Positions 1 to 6,481 of a stretch of 14,313 nt of DNA are shown piece after piece (position 1 is the stretch's first letter; each line of letters starts with the position of its first letter). Under the pieces are notes generated by a model. It was not told the origin of the DNA, did no database searches, and saw nothing but the letters and a program-made list of their open reading frames with translations. Position numbers and translations under genes: made by a program. The DNA is from JBGSYN01 sp041750975 (lineage in GTDB: Bacteria; Pseudomonadota; Alphaproteobacteria; Geminicoccales; Geminicoccaceae). The DNA lies in NCBI GenBank assembly GCA_041750975.1, contig JBGSYN010000063.1, positions 1-14,313 of the forward strand, read 5' to 3'.

Positions 1-11
1 TAGTCGGTCAT
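1..11 (-). CDS. Start of a further operon gene, cut by the window edge
   Basis: An ATG on the minus strand (positions 11-9) is followed by ACC GAC TA, so the protein would begin Met-Thr-Asp-Tyr before leaving the window. A strong purine-rich ribosome binding site (AGGGAGGG, complement of 16-23) lies at the right distance, with its GGAG core 6 bases from the ATG. It would be the next gene of the leftward operon, 70 bases after the stop of the enolase-family gene ending at 82. Only three complete codons are visible, so no function can be given. By context a further catabolic enzyme or a regulator is expected. Confidence 0.5.
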
Positions 12-81
12 CGATCCCTCCCTACTGCTGCAAAAGCATGAGGGGTGCACGAGGGGAACGGGTTGCCCTCGCCTTCACCAA

Positions 82-1284
82 TCAGTCGAAGAAGTCCCGA
101 TCCTCCTCGCGGAGATATTGCCGGGCAGCTTCCGGAATGAGATCGACACCCATGCCGGGTGTGTCCCAGACCTCGATATGGCTATCGACGATCAGCGGAT
201 CGGGCAGGCCCTCGACGATCTCGTGCCACCAGTCGTGTTCGGCGGTGGGGCATTCGAAGGCGATGAAGTTCATCGGCAGTGTGGCCGAGACCTGCAGCAG
301 GGCGGCAAGTCCCAAGAGGCCGTCACCCGTGCCGTGCGGGGCCATGAGAATGCCGTGGAGGTCGGCATATTCGGCGATCCATTTGAGCTCGGCAATGCCG
401 CCGACGTCGCAGGGATCGGGGCCGACGATGTTGACCGCGTGCCGTTCGATCAGGTCTTTGAAGTTCTGACGCAGATAGATCTGCTCACCGGTATGGATCG
501 GCGTCGAGGTGCTATGGGTGAGGTCGCGATAGACATCGGCGTTGACGTAAGGGGTGTAGTCGCCGGTGAGCATGTCCTCGCACCACATCAGATTGAGGTG
601 CTCGACGGCACGGGCGAAGCGGATCGCATCGGGCACGGTCCAGCCCGGCCCGCAATCGAGGGCGAGCCCGACCTCGTCGCCCAGGACCTCCTTCATCGCT
701 TCGACACAGGCGACGATATGATTGAAGCCCCGTTCGGTGAGCAGGCCCGTGGTCCTGGACCCATGGAAGGCTTTCCTATCCTCGGCAACCCCATAGAAGA
801 AGTTGTCGACATGATTGGGCATCGGGCTGTGGAAGGCGACACCCTGCTTGATGATGGAGAAGTTCTGCGGCAGATCCTTCATCCAGCGCATGTTCCGGGC
901 GTAGGATTCCGGCGAATGATCGCCGTCGAAGGATTTGCGGAAGGCGCCGTTATAGACCCGGACCTGGTCCCGGACCTTGCCACCCAGGAGTTTGTAGACC
1001 GGCACGCCCGCCGCCTTGCCGGCGATGTCCCAAAGGGCCATCTCGATGGCGCTGACGGCACTGCCATAGGGCTTGAAGGCGCCGCGCTGGCGGATTCTGG
1101 AGACGCAGCGCTCGACATCGGTCGGGTCGAGACCGATCAGCGCGTCCCTGAAGAACATGATGAAGGGCTTCAGGTAGGGCTTGGCCTTTTCGACCTGACC
1201 GAGACCGTGAATGCCTTCATCGGTGGTGATGCGCACGACCGGGGTCTGGCCGATTACGGCACATTTGAGATCGGTGATCTTCAT
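82..1284 (-). CDS. Enolase-superfamily (mandelate racemase/muconate lactonizing enzyme type) dehydratase, paralog 1
   Basis: A 400-residue protein with the normal length and two-domain layout of the mandelate racemase group: an N-terminal capping domain (about 1-125) and a TIM-barrel with the metal site. Visible metal ligands are Asp210 (LALDCGPGW), Glu236 (WCEDML) and Glu267 (HTGEQ). The His-Asp dyad is probably His317 (MAPHGTGDG) with Asp290 (VGPDPCD). Lys146 sits where the second-strand KxK motif is expected, but the sequence is K-Q-G, so the second lysine is absent. The family abstracts a proton alpha to a carboxylate using Mg2+. Dehydration of an aldonic acid in the cytoplasm is the likeliest reaction, but substrate is unknown. 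There is an ATG start with only a weak upstream AGAAG. It is the last complete gene of the leftward operon, 41 bases after the RraA-like gene. Confidence 0.88.
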   Translation of the reverse strand: MKITDLKCAVIGQTPVVRITTDEGIHGLGQVEKAKPYLKPFIMFFRDALIGLDPTDVERCVSRIRQRGAFKPYGSAVSAIEMALWDIAGKAAGVPVYKLLGGKVRDQVRVYNGAFRKSFDGDHSPESYARNMRWMKDLPQNFSIIKQGVAFHSPMPNHVDNFFYGVAEDRKAFHGSRTTGLLTERGFNHIVACVEAMKEVLGDEVGLALDCGPGWTVPDAIRFARAVEHLNLMWCEDMLTGDYTPYVNADVYRDLTHSTSTPIHTGEQIYLRQNFKDLIERHAVNIVGPDPCDVGGIAELKWIAEYADLHGILMAPHGTGDGLLGLAALLQVSATLPMNFIAFECPTAEHDWWHEIVEGLPDPLIVDSHIEVWDTPGMGVDLIPEAARQYLREEDRDFFD

Positions 1285-1325
1285 GGTTCGGAGCTTCTAA
1301 CGTCTCAAGGGTTGGTGGGTCGATG

Positions 1326-2078
1326 TCAGGTTTTGGGCTGGGTCTTCAGCCAATCGTCATATTCCGGGCGGGCGGCGTCCGAGAGCGGGTAATAGCGGCG
1401 GAGATCGCCACCCTCGGCGAGCTTGATGCGGACGAAGTCCTCCCATTCGTGGCGGGCGTGGGCTTCCTCGATCAATTTGGGGGCGAGGGCCACCGGGACG
1501 ACGACGGCACCGTCATTGTCGGCGACGATGATATCGCCGGGCATGACGAGACAGCCGCCGCAGGCGATCGGGACATTGACGCCGAACGGCATGATGTCGG
1601 TTTGGGTGTGGAAGTTCGGTGTGACCCCCTTGATCCACAAGCCTAGGTCGATTTGCTCGATATTGTCGATGTCCCTGAGGCAGCCATCGATCACCACGCC
1701 CTGGCCGCCGCGGCCACGGAAAAAGGTGAGCATCATCTCGCCGAAGACACCGCTGCGCATATCGCCCCTGGCGTTGACGACGACGATGTCGCCGGGTTCG
1801 GTGTGATAAAGGACATGCCGGTGCAACTGCCTTTCGGGCTCGGCGTACTCGTCTTCCCCATACAGATCTTCGCGCTTCGGCATGAATTGCAGCGTCAGCG
1901 CCGGTCCGGCGACCCGCCGGCCCTTGGTCCAGGCAGTCAAGCCGGCGAGATGGGAATTGCGCACACCCATATGAAAAAGCGTGCTGGAGGCCGTAGCGGC
2001 ACCCATGGCCTTGACGGCATCGACAAGGTCTTGCGGCGGGCGGACAATGTTTTCGGTCTTGATTACAGTGGCTGCCAC
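1326..2078 (-). CDS. RraA-like / HMG-CHA aldolase-fold family protein
   Basis: A 250-residue protein of the RraA (formerly demethylmenaquinone methyltransferase-like) family. Diagnostic pieces are the GDIVVVN segment near 96-102, GEMM at 113-116 and the GVVIDGCLRD stretch near 127-136. Arg135 and Asp136 match the substrate and metal-binding RD pair of class II pyruvate aldolases such as HMG/CHA aldolase. ADNDG near 186-190 is also typical. Family members are either RNase E inhibitors (RraA proper, about 160 residues) or divalent-metal aldolases/decarboxylases. The greater length, the RD pair and the position between two sugar-acid dehydratase genes favour a metabolic enzyme acting on a 2-oxo acid (inference). 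The start is GTG, chosen because GGGGAG lies 6 bases upstream and no better ATG exists. Confidence 0.85.
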   Translation of the reverse strand: MAATVIKTENIVRPPQDLVDAVKAMGAATASSTLFHMGVRNSHLAGLTAWTKGRRVAGPALTLQFMPKREDLYGEDEYAEPERQLHRHVLYHTEPGDIVVVNARGDMRSGVFGEMMLTFFRGRGGQGVVIDGCLRDIDNIEQIDLGLWIKGVTPNFHTQTDIMPFGVNVPIACGGCLVMPGDIIVADNDGAVVVPVALAPKLIEEAHARHEWEDFVRIKLAEGGDLRRYYPLSDAARPEYDDWLKTQPKT

Positions 2079-2084
2079 GGTTTT

Positions 2085-2090
2085 CTCCCC
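2085..2090 (-). promoter_or_regulatory. Ribosome binding site fixing a GTG start
   Basis: GGGGAG on the minus strand, 6 bases before the GTG start codon at 2078-2076 of the RraA-like gene. It supports this non-ATG start. Confidence 0.7.
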
Positions 2091-2110
2091 TAACTGTTAC
2101 GGTATAGCGT

Positions 2111-3289
2111 TCAGGCGTGGGCGCTGTCGCCGAAAAAGCTCGATCCCGGCTGCAGATGCGCCCTTGCCACGTCCTCATTGAGCGTCAGGCCGTGGCCCGG
2201 CCGGTCGGCGAGATGAATGAAGCCGTCCCTGATGACCGTCTCGCCATCGGCGAGGTCGTCCCACCAGGCAACGTCATGGGCGTGGAATTCCATCACCAGG
2301 AAATTATTCATAGTAGCACAGACATGGGCTCCGGCAACCGTGCCGATCGGGCTCGCGACATTGTGCGGCGCCAACGGAATGTAATAAAGGTCGGCATGGT
2401 CCGCGACCTTCTTCGCCTCGGCGAGCCCGCCCATCTTTGGGATGTCGGGGGCGATGATCCTGGCTGCCTGCTTTTCTATCAACTCGCGATAGCCGTGTTT
2501 TCTGTAGAGGTTCTCACCGGTGCAGATCGGCGTGCGGGTGCTGTGGGTCACATGACGCTGCGCCTCGATATTCTCGGGCGGGATAGGGTCCTCCAGCCAC
2601 AGAAGATCGAACGGCTCCAACGCCTGGGCGAGCTTGATCGCGTCGTTGACACCGAACTTCCAGTGCGCATCCACGGCCACCATGACCTCAGGGCCGACGG
2701 CCTCGCGGACCGCCCGCACGACATCCGTCATCCAGGCCATTTCTCTGGAGCCGATGGTGCGATTGAAGGGCTCGACCCATTGCCTTCTCGGATGCGGCTC
2801 ATTGGAGATGTCGATGGTGTAGGGATTGGGCGTATCGAGATCGAACTTGATCGCCGTAAAGCCCTCCGCCGCGACCTCTTTGGCCTTCTTGGCATAGTCC
2901 GCGGGATCGGGCGTGTCGCCTGCATGGCAATCGGCATAAATCCGGATCTTGTCCCGAAACCGACCACCGAAGAAGGTGTAGATCGGTGTGTTCAGCACGC
3001 GTCCGAGCAAGTCCCAGAGTGCGATCTCGATGCCGCTGATGGCTGTTACCGTAGCACCGCCGGTCGAACCCTCGCCGGAGAGACAGCGGATCATGATCTC
3101 GATCAACCGGTTGATATCACGCGGATCCTGATCGAGCAGAAGCGGCTTGGCCCTGTGCACGAGCTCGGCGACGCCGGCCCCCCAATAGGCTTCGCCAAGA
3201 CCTGCAATCCCCTGATCGGTCTCGATTTTCACCAGAACCCAGGGAAAATTCCCCTGGATAACCGCCGTCGAGACCCGTGTGATCTTCAA
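2111..3289 (-). CDS. Enolase-superfamily dehydratase, galactonate-dehydratase-like, paralog 2
   Basis: A 392-residue mandelate racemase-type enzyme. Metal ligands are Asp207 (VAVDAHW), Glu233 (WLEDPIPP) and Glu259 (CTGEN). His209, two residues after the first ligand, gives the D-x-H arrangement known from D-galactonate dehydratase. His309 (LAPHNV) with Asp282 (APDIPKMGG) forms the expected His-Asp dyad. The second-strand motif is K148-F-D150 rather than KxK. The predicted reaction is Mg2+-dependent dehydration of an aldonic acid to a 2-keto-3-deoxy acid in the cytoplasm. The exact sugar acid cannot be read from sequence. The start is TTG, giving the family-typical M-K-I-T beginning, with GAGG 8 bases upstream. 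It follows the ATPase gene by 42 bases and precedes the RraA-like gene by 32, so it is surely co-transcribed. Confidence 0.9.
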   Translation of the reverse strand: MKITRVSTAVIQGNFPWVLVKIETDQGIAGLGEAYWGAGVAELVHRAKPLLLDQDPRDINRLIEIMIRCLSGEGSTGGATVTAISGIEIALWDLLGRVLNTPIYTFFGGRFRDKIRIYADCHAGDTPDPADYAKKAKEVAAEGFTAIKFDLDTPNPYTIDISNEPHPRRQWVEPFNRTIGSREMAWMTDVVRAVREAVGPEVMVAVDAHWKFGVNDAIKLAQALEPFDLLWLEDPIPPENIEAQRHVTHSTRTPICTGENLYRKHGYRELIEKQAARIIAPDIPKMGGLAEAKKVADHADLYYIPLAPHNVASPIGTVAGAHVCATMNNFLVMEFHAHDVAWWDDLADGETVIRDGFIHLADRPGHGLTLNEDVARAHLQPGSSFFGDSAHA

Positions 3290-3297
3290 ACCGCCAT

Positions 3298-3301
3298 CCT
3301 C
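3298..3301 (-). promoter_or_regulatory. Ribosome binding site for a TTG start
   Basis: GAGG on the minus strand, 8 bases before the TTG at 3289-3287. An ATG inside the spacer is out of frame and hits a stop after three codons, so TTG is the best start for this enolase-family gene. Confidence 0.5.
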
Positions 3302-3331
3302 GTCGTCATCGCCGTCATGATGCCAATCGTC

Positions 3332-4426
3332 CTACGCGGCCGCCAAGCTCTTGCCGGTCTCGCCATCGAACAGGTGCAACTGTTCCTGATCGAACTCGAG
3401 CCAGATCCGGTCGTCGGGGTGAAGTCTGGTCCCCGCAGGCACGCTCACCACCGTCGACGTGCCGCCGAGATTGACATGGGCGTAGGTGATATCACCCGTC
3501 GGCTCCACCGTGTAGATGCGCGCAGGAATGGCACCGTCGTGCTGCTCCCGGAGCAAATTGATGGTGCTGTGCCTGGCACCGACCACAACCTTGTTCGAAC
3601 TCGACCGGCGGACCCGCTTCGTATTCCGGGGCGAAAGCGGAATACTCCAGTCGGGACCGGTCAGCATCGCTCGCTCACCTTCGATGGCAAGGTCGACCTC
3701 GAGCAGATTCATGGCCGGACTGCCGACAAACCCCGCGACAAAGGTATTCACCGGATCGGCAAAAACACGCTCGGGCGTGTCGTATTGTTGCAGCAGCCCA
3801 TCGCTCATGACAGCCATCCGGTCGGCCATGGTCATAGCTTCGAGCTGGTCGTGCGTCACATAGACGACGGTAGCGCTGAGGTCCTGATGAAAGCGTTTCA
3901 GCTCGGAACGCATTTGCACCCGCAATTTGGCGTCGAGATTGGATAGCGGCTCGTCCATCAGGAATACTTTGGGATCGCGAACCAGGGCCCGTCCCAAGGC
4001 CACGCGCTGTTGCTGGCCGCCGGAGAGTTCGCGCGGCCGGCGTTCGAGCAGATGAGTGATATCGAGGACCCTCGCCGCCTCTTGAACCTTGGAGTCGATA
4101 TCGGCCTTATTGAACTTCCGCATCCGCAGCGGGAAAGCGATGTTCTTGTAGACCGATTTGTTCGGATAGAGCGCGTAGTTCTGGAAAACCATGGCGATAT
4201 CACGATCCTTGGGATCGAGTTCATTCACCATGCGCTCGCCGATCCGAATCTCGCCATCGGTGATGTCGATCAGGCCCGCAATCAGATTGAGCGTCGTCGT
4301 CTTGCCGCAACCCGAAGGTCCGACCAGGGCCACGAATTCGCCGTCATTGACGGTAAGCGATACATTGTCGACGGCAATGAAGTCGTTATAGACCTTCACC
4401 ACCTGACGGAGGTCAACTTCTGCCAT
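3332..4426 (-). CDS. CUT1-type ABC transporter ATP-binding protein (UgpC/MalK/MsmK-like)
   Basis: A 364-residue ATPase with all hallmarks: Walker A GPSGCGKTT at 36-44, Q-loop Gln82 (VFQNYALYP), signature LSGGQ at 134-138, Walker B VFLMDEP at 154-160 with catalytic Glu159, D-loop SNLD at 162-165 and switch His192 (VTHDQ). FVGSPAMNLLE near 233-243 opens the C-terminal OB/TOBE regulatory domain typical of MalK-like sugar importer ATPases. It works as a cytoplasmic dimer that drives a MalF/MalG-type permease pair. It lies 57 bases after the permease gene, with a good SD (AAGGGAT) before its ATG. It is the only ABC ATPase gene in the window although two complete sets of permeases and binding proteins are present, so it may serve both. 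Confidence 0.96.
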   Translation of the reverse strand: MAEVDLRQVVKVYNDFIAVDNVSLTVNDGEFVALVGPSGCGKTTTLNLIAGLIDITDGEIRIGERMVNELDPKDRDIAMVFQNYALYPNKSVYKNIAFPLRMRKFNKADIDSKVQEAARVLDITHLLERRPRELSGGQQQRVALGRALVRDPKVFLMDEPLSNLDAKLRVQMRSELKRFHQDLSATVVYVTHDQLEAMTMADRMAVMSDGLLQQYDTPERVFADPVNTFVAGFVGSPAMNLLEVDLAIEGERAMLTGPDWSIPLSPRNTKRVRRSSSNKVVVGARHSTINLLREQHDGAIPARIYTVEPTGDITYAHVNLGGTSTVVSVPAGTRLHPDDRIWLEFDQEQLHLFDGETGKSLAAA

Positions 4427-4483
4427 AGTACATCCCTTCGAACTCGCGTCTTAGCAGCACGAGTTATACTTGATTCGCGCGCC

Positions 4484-5413
4484 CTAGGACTTGACGGCAC
4501 CTTCCGTCAAAGCGCGCACAAAATATTTCTGGAGAAAAAGAAAGAGCACGACAACCGGAATACTCATGATGAACGAGGCCGCCATCAAACCCGGCCAGTT
4601 GGTCGCGTATTCCGAAAAGAAACGCTGCAGACCGACCGGCAACGTCAACTTCGAATCATCATTCAGGAAAGTCAGCGCGTAAACGTATTCATTCCAGGCC
4701 GTGATGAAGGAGTAGATCGCGGTGGCAACGATGCCGGGTGCGGAGAGCGGCATGATGACCAGGAAGAAAGCCTGAAACCGCGTCGCACCATCGATCCGCG
4801 CCGCCTGCTCGAGCTGGATCGGGATGTTGTCGTAGAACCCTTTCAAAAGCCAGATCGAGAGCGGCAAGCCGAATGTCAGATAGGTAATGACAAGGGAAGC
4901 GTGTGTATTCACCAAATAAAAGAACCGCATCATGATGAACAAAGGCATCAAGAATACGACGGCCGGAAACATGTTGCGGAACAACACTGCGAAAAACCAA
5001 AACTTCCGTCCGGGAAAGCGGAATCGCGAGAATGCATAGGCGGCGGGCACCGCGACCGAGACACCAAGAATAGTTGTCGCCGTCGATACATAAATCGAAT
5101 TCCAGAGGAATTGCAGGAACTCGGCACCGACATCGCTGGTCGGTGACAACAAACGGCCATATTCCGCAAACGTGATGTTTCTTGGAATCCACTCGGGCGG
5201 ATATTGCAGGGCGCCAAACTGCGTCTTGATCGACGTCAGGAACATCCAGACCATAGGCAGAATGGCAAAGAGCAGCAGCAGGATCAGAAAGACCCAGCCG
5301 ATCGGCCCCCAAATATCACCCTTTTTCTTGCGGCGCTTCGTCTTCGAGGCCCGGACCAGCGCCTCGGCCCTGGCGGCGGTCGTCGTCGTGGCCGTGGCTT
5401 GCATGGCACTCAT
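4484..5413 (-). CDS. ABC transporter permease, MalG-type (system 1)
   Basis: A 309-residue inner-membrane protein. It has a basic cytoplasmic N-terminus (TKRRKKKGD near 25-33) and about six membrane segments (roughly 38-60, 107-128, 140-165, 173-193, 225-247 and 275-297). The ATPase-coupling EAA loop lies at about 202-227 (EQAARIDGATRFQAF ... MPLSAPG). The position that is normally Glu in EAA is Gln203. The end ALTEGAVKS is typical of MalG-like CUT1 permeases. It starts 5 bases after the stop of the partner permease, with AAAGG overlapping that stop, so translation is probably coupled. A second in-frame ATG three codons later is possible. Its role is half of the membrane channel of importer 1. 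Confidence 0.95.
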   Translation of the reverse strand: MSAMQATATTTTAARAEALVRASKTKRRKKKGDIWGPIGWVFLILLLLFAILPMVWMFLTSIKTQFGALQYPPEWIPRNITFAEYGRLLSPTSDVGAEFLQFLWNSIYVSTATTILGVSVAVPAAYAFSRFRFPGRKFWFFAVLFRNMFPAVVFLMPLFIMMRFFYLVNTHASLVITYLTFGLPLSIWLLKGFYDNIPIQLEQAARIDGATRFQAFFLVIMPLSAPGIVATAIYSFITAWNEYVYALTFLNDDSKLTLPVGLQRFFSEYATNWPGLMAASFIMSIPVVVLFLFLQKYFVRALTEGAVKS

Positions 5414-5418
5414 CAGGC

Positions 5419-6375
5419 TTACCTTTCATCCTTGAATGCGAGCGCCCGCACATAGAAGTAGCCGAGAACGATCATAACGAAAAACAGGATGACGGAATAG
5501 GCGGAGGCGAGGCCGAAGCGGATGCGTCCGAATGCGATCTGATAGATCTGCGTAATCCAGATATCGGATGCACCAGCCGGCCCGCCTCCGGTCATCACCC
5601 AGGGAATGGTGAAGGATTGATTGAGATTGGCGACCACCAGCAACAATACCGTGATCAGGATTACACCTTTGAGATGCGGCACCGTCACGTGCAAAAACCG
5701 TTGCCAGGTGCTGGCCCCATCGACCATGGCGGCACGCAGCAATTGCTCGGGCACCGTTTGCAGACCCGCCAACAGCATAATCATGGCGAAGGGAAATTCC
5801 TTCCAGACGTTCACCACGATGAGCGAAGGCAACACCATATCGATACTGTCGAGGAAATTGATCGGCTCCTCGGTGAGGCCGAATTGCACCGCGAGCGCAC
5901 CCAGAACGCCATAGTCGCTGTGATAGATCCAGCGCCACACATAAGACGCCGCAACCGCGCTGATCACGAACGGGACCAGGAGAATGCCGCGCGTGAGTGC
6001 TCTTCCGGGGAACTCACGATTAAGGACCAAAGCCGCACCAAAACCCAGAACGAATGCAAAAAACGTGGAAAATACCGTCCAGATCAGTGTGTTCCAGGTG
6101 ACGTCCTGGAAACTCTGGCTGGTGAGGATGCGGGCGTAGTTTTCGAGCCCGACAAAGACTTTGTCATCGAGCGAAAGACTTGGCGGCGTGCTGAAGAAAG
6201 AGAGGTAGATCGTGAAGTAGATCGGATAGCCGATCACCAGAAACATCACGGCAATTGCGGGCAGAATGTAGAGATAGTCCGCCCGACACTTCACCATCTC
6301 CTGGAAGATGTTGGGCTTTTTGTATGCCTTTCGCTGCGCCGCCGTTATCCCGCCGGGCACTGATGCCGTAGCCAA
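5419..6375 (-). CDS. ABC transporter permease, MalF-type (system 1)
   Basis: A 318-residue inner-membrane permease with about six membrane segments (roughly 34-60, 95-118, 128-150, 180-205, 236-256 and 287-310). The EAA coupling loop lies at 210-237 (LLRAAMVDGASTWQRF ... VPHLKG). Arg214 stands where EAA normally has Glu. MTGGGPAGASD near the end is the usual MalF/UgpA-family signature. I chose the TTG start at 6375 because GAGGGG lies 9 bases upstream. A GTG five codons later is the alternative. It pairs with the permease directly downstream and is separated from its binding-protein gene by a hairpin. Substrate is not predictable from the permease. Confidence 0.94.
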   Translation of the reverse strand: MATASVPGGITAAQRKAYKKPNIFQEMVKCRADYLYILPAIAVMFLVIGYPIYFTIYLSFFSTPPSLSLDDKVFVGLENYARILTSQSFQDVTWNTLIWTVFSTFFAFVLGFGAALVLNREFPGRALTRGILLVPFVISAVAASYVWRWIYHSDYGVLGALAVQFGLTEEPINFLDSIDMVLPSLIVVNVWKEFPFAMIMLLAGLQTVPEQLLRAAMVDGASTWQRFLHVTVPHLKGVILITVLLLVVANLNQSFTIPWVMTGGGPAGASDIWITQIYQIAFGRIRFGLASAYSVILFFVMIVLGYFYVRALAFKDER

Positions 6376-6384
6376 GCCAATCGA

Positions 6385-6390
6385 CCCCTC
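6385..6390 (-). promoter_or_regulatory. Ribosome binding site deciding a TTG start
   Basis: GAGGGG on the minus strand, 9 bases before the TTG at 6375-6373 of the MalF-type permease. No in-frame ATG is nearby. Confidence 0.6.
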
Positions 6391-6426
6391 AAACCGTGCC
6401 CGATCCGGGCGATTCTTAATTTACGT

Positions 6427-6461
6427 AAAAACCCCGACCGGCATTGAGAACGCCGGCCGGG
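6427..6461 (-). terminator. Intercistronic hairpin with U-tract after the binding-protein gene
   Basis: The arms are 6433-6442 and 6452-6461 (core GCCGGCCGG against CCGACCGGC). They form a 10-bp stem with one G-U pair and a 9-base loop. On the minus strand the stem is followed by GG and then a run of T (complement of 6427-6431). It sits 20 bases after the stop of the solute-binding protein and before the permease genes. Known role of such elements: partial termination or 3' end protection, giving more binding protein than permease. That role here is inference. Confidence 0.75.
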
Positions 6462-6481
6462 CCGTGACGATGAAACTACCG

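Noticed and set aside
118..1392. A 424-codon plus-strand open frame opposite enolase paralog 1.
   Set aside because: It is a shadow of a clear enolase-superfamily gene. No ribosome site or family motif is visible.
2117..3946. A 609-codon open frame on the plus strand across the enolase-family and ATPase genes.
   Set aside because: It is antisense to two well-supported genes and crosses their junction. Its protein has no recognisable domain and is rich in Arg, Asp and Gly, as expected from GC-rich antisense reading.
4441..4465. An inverted repeat AACTCG ... CGAGTT between the MalG-type permease and ATPase genes.
   Set aside because: A 6-bp stem with a 13-base loop and no T-run is too weak to call a terminator or regulatory hairpin.
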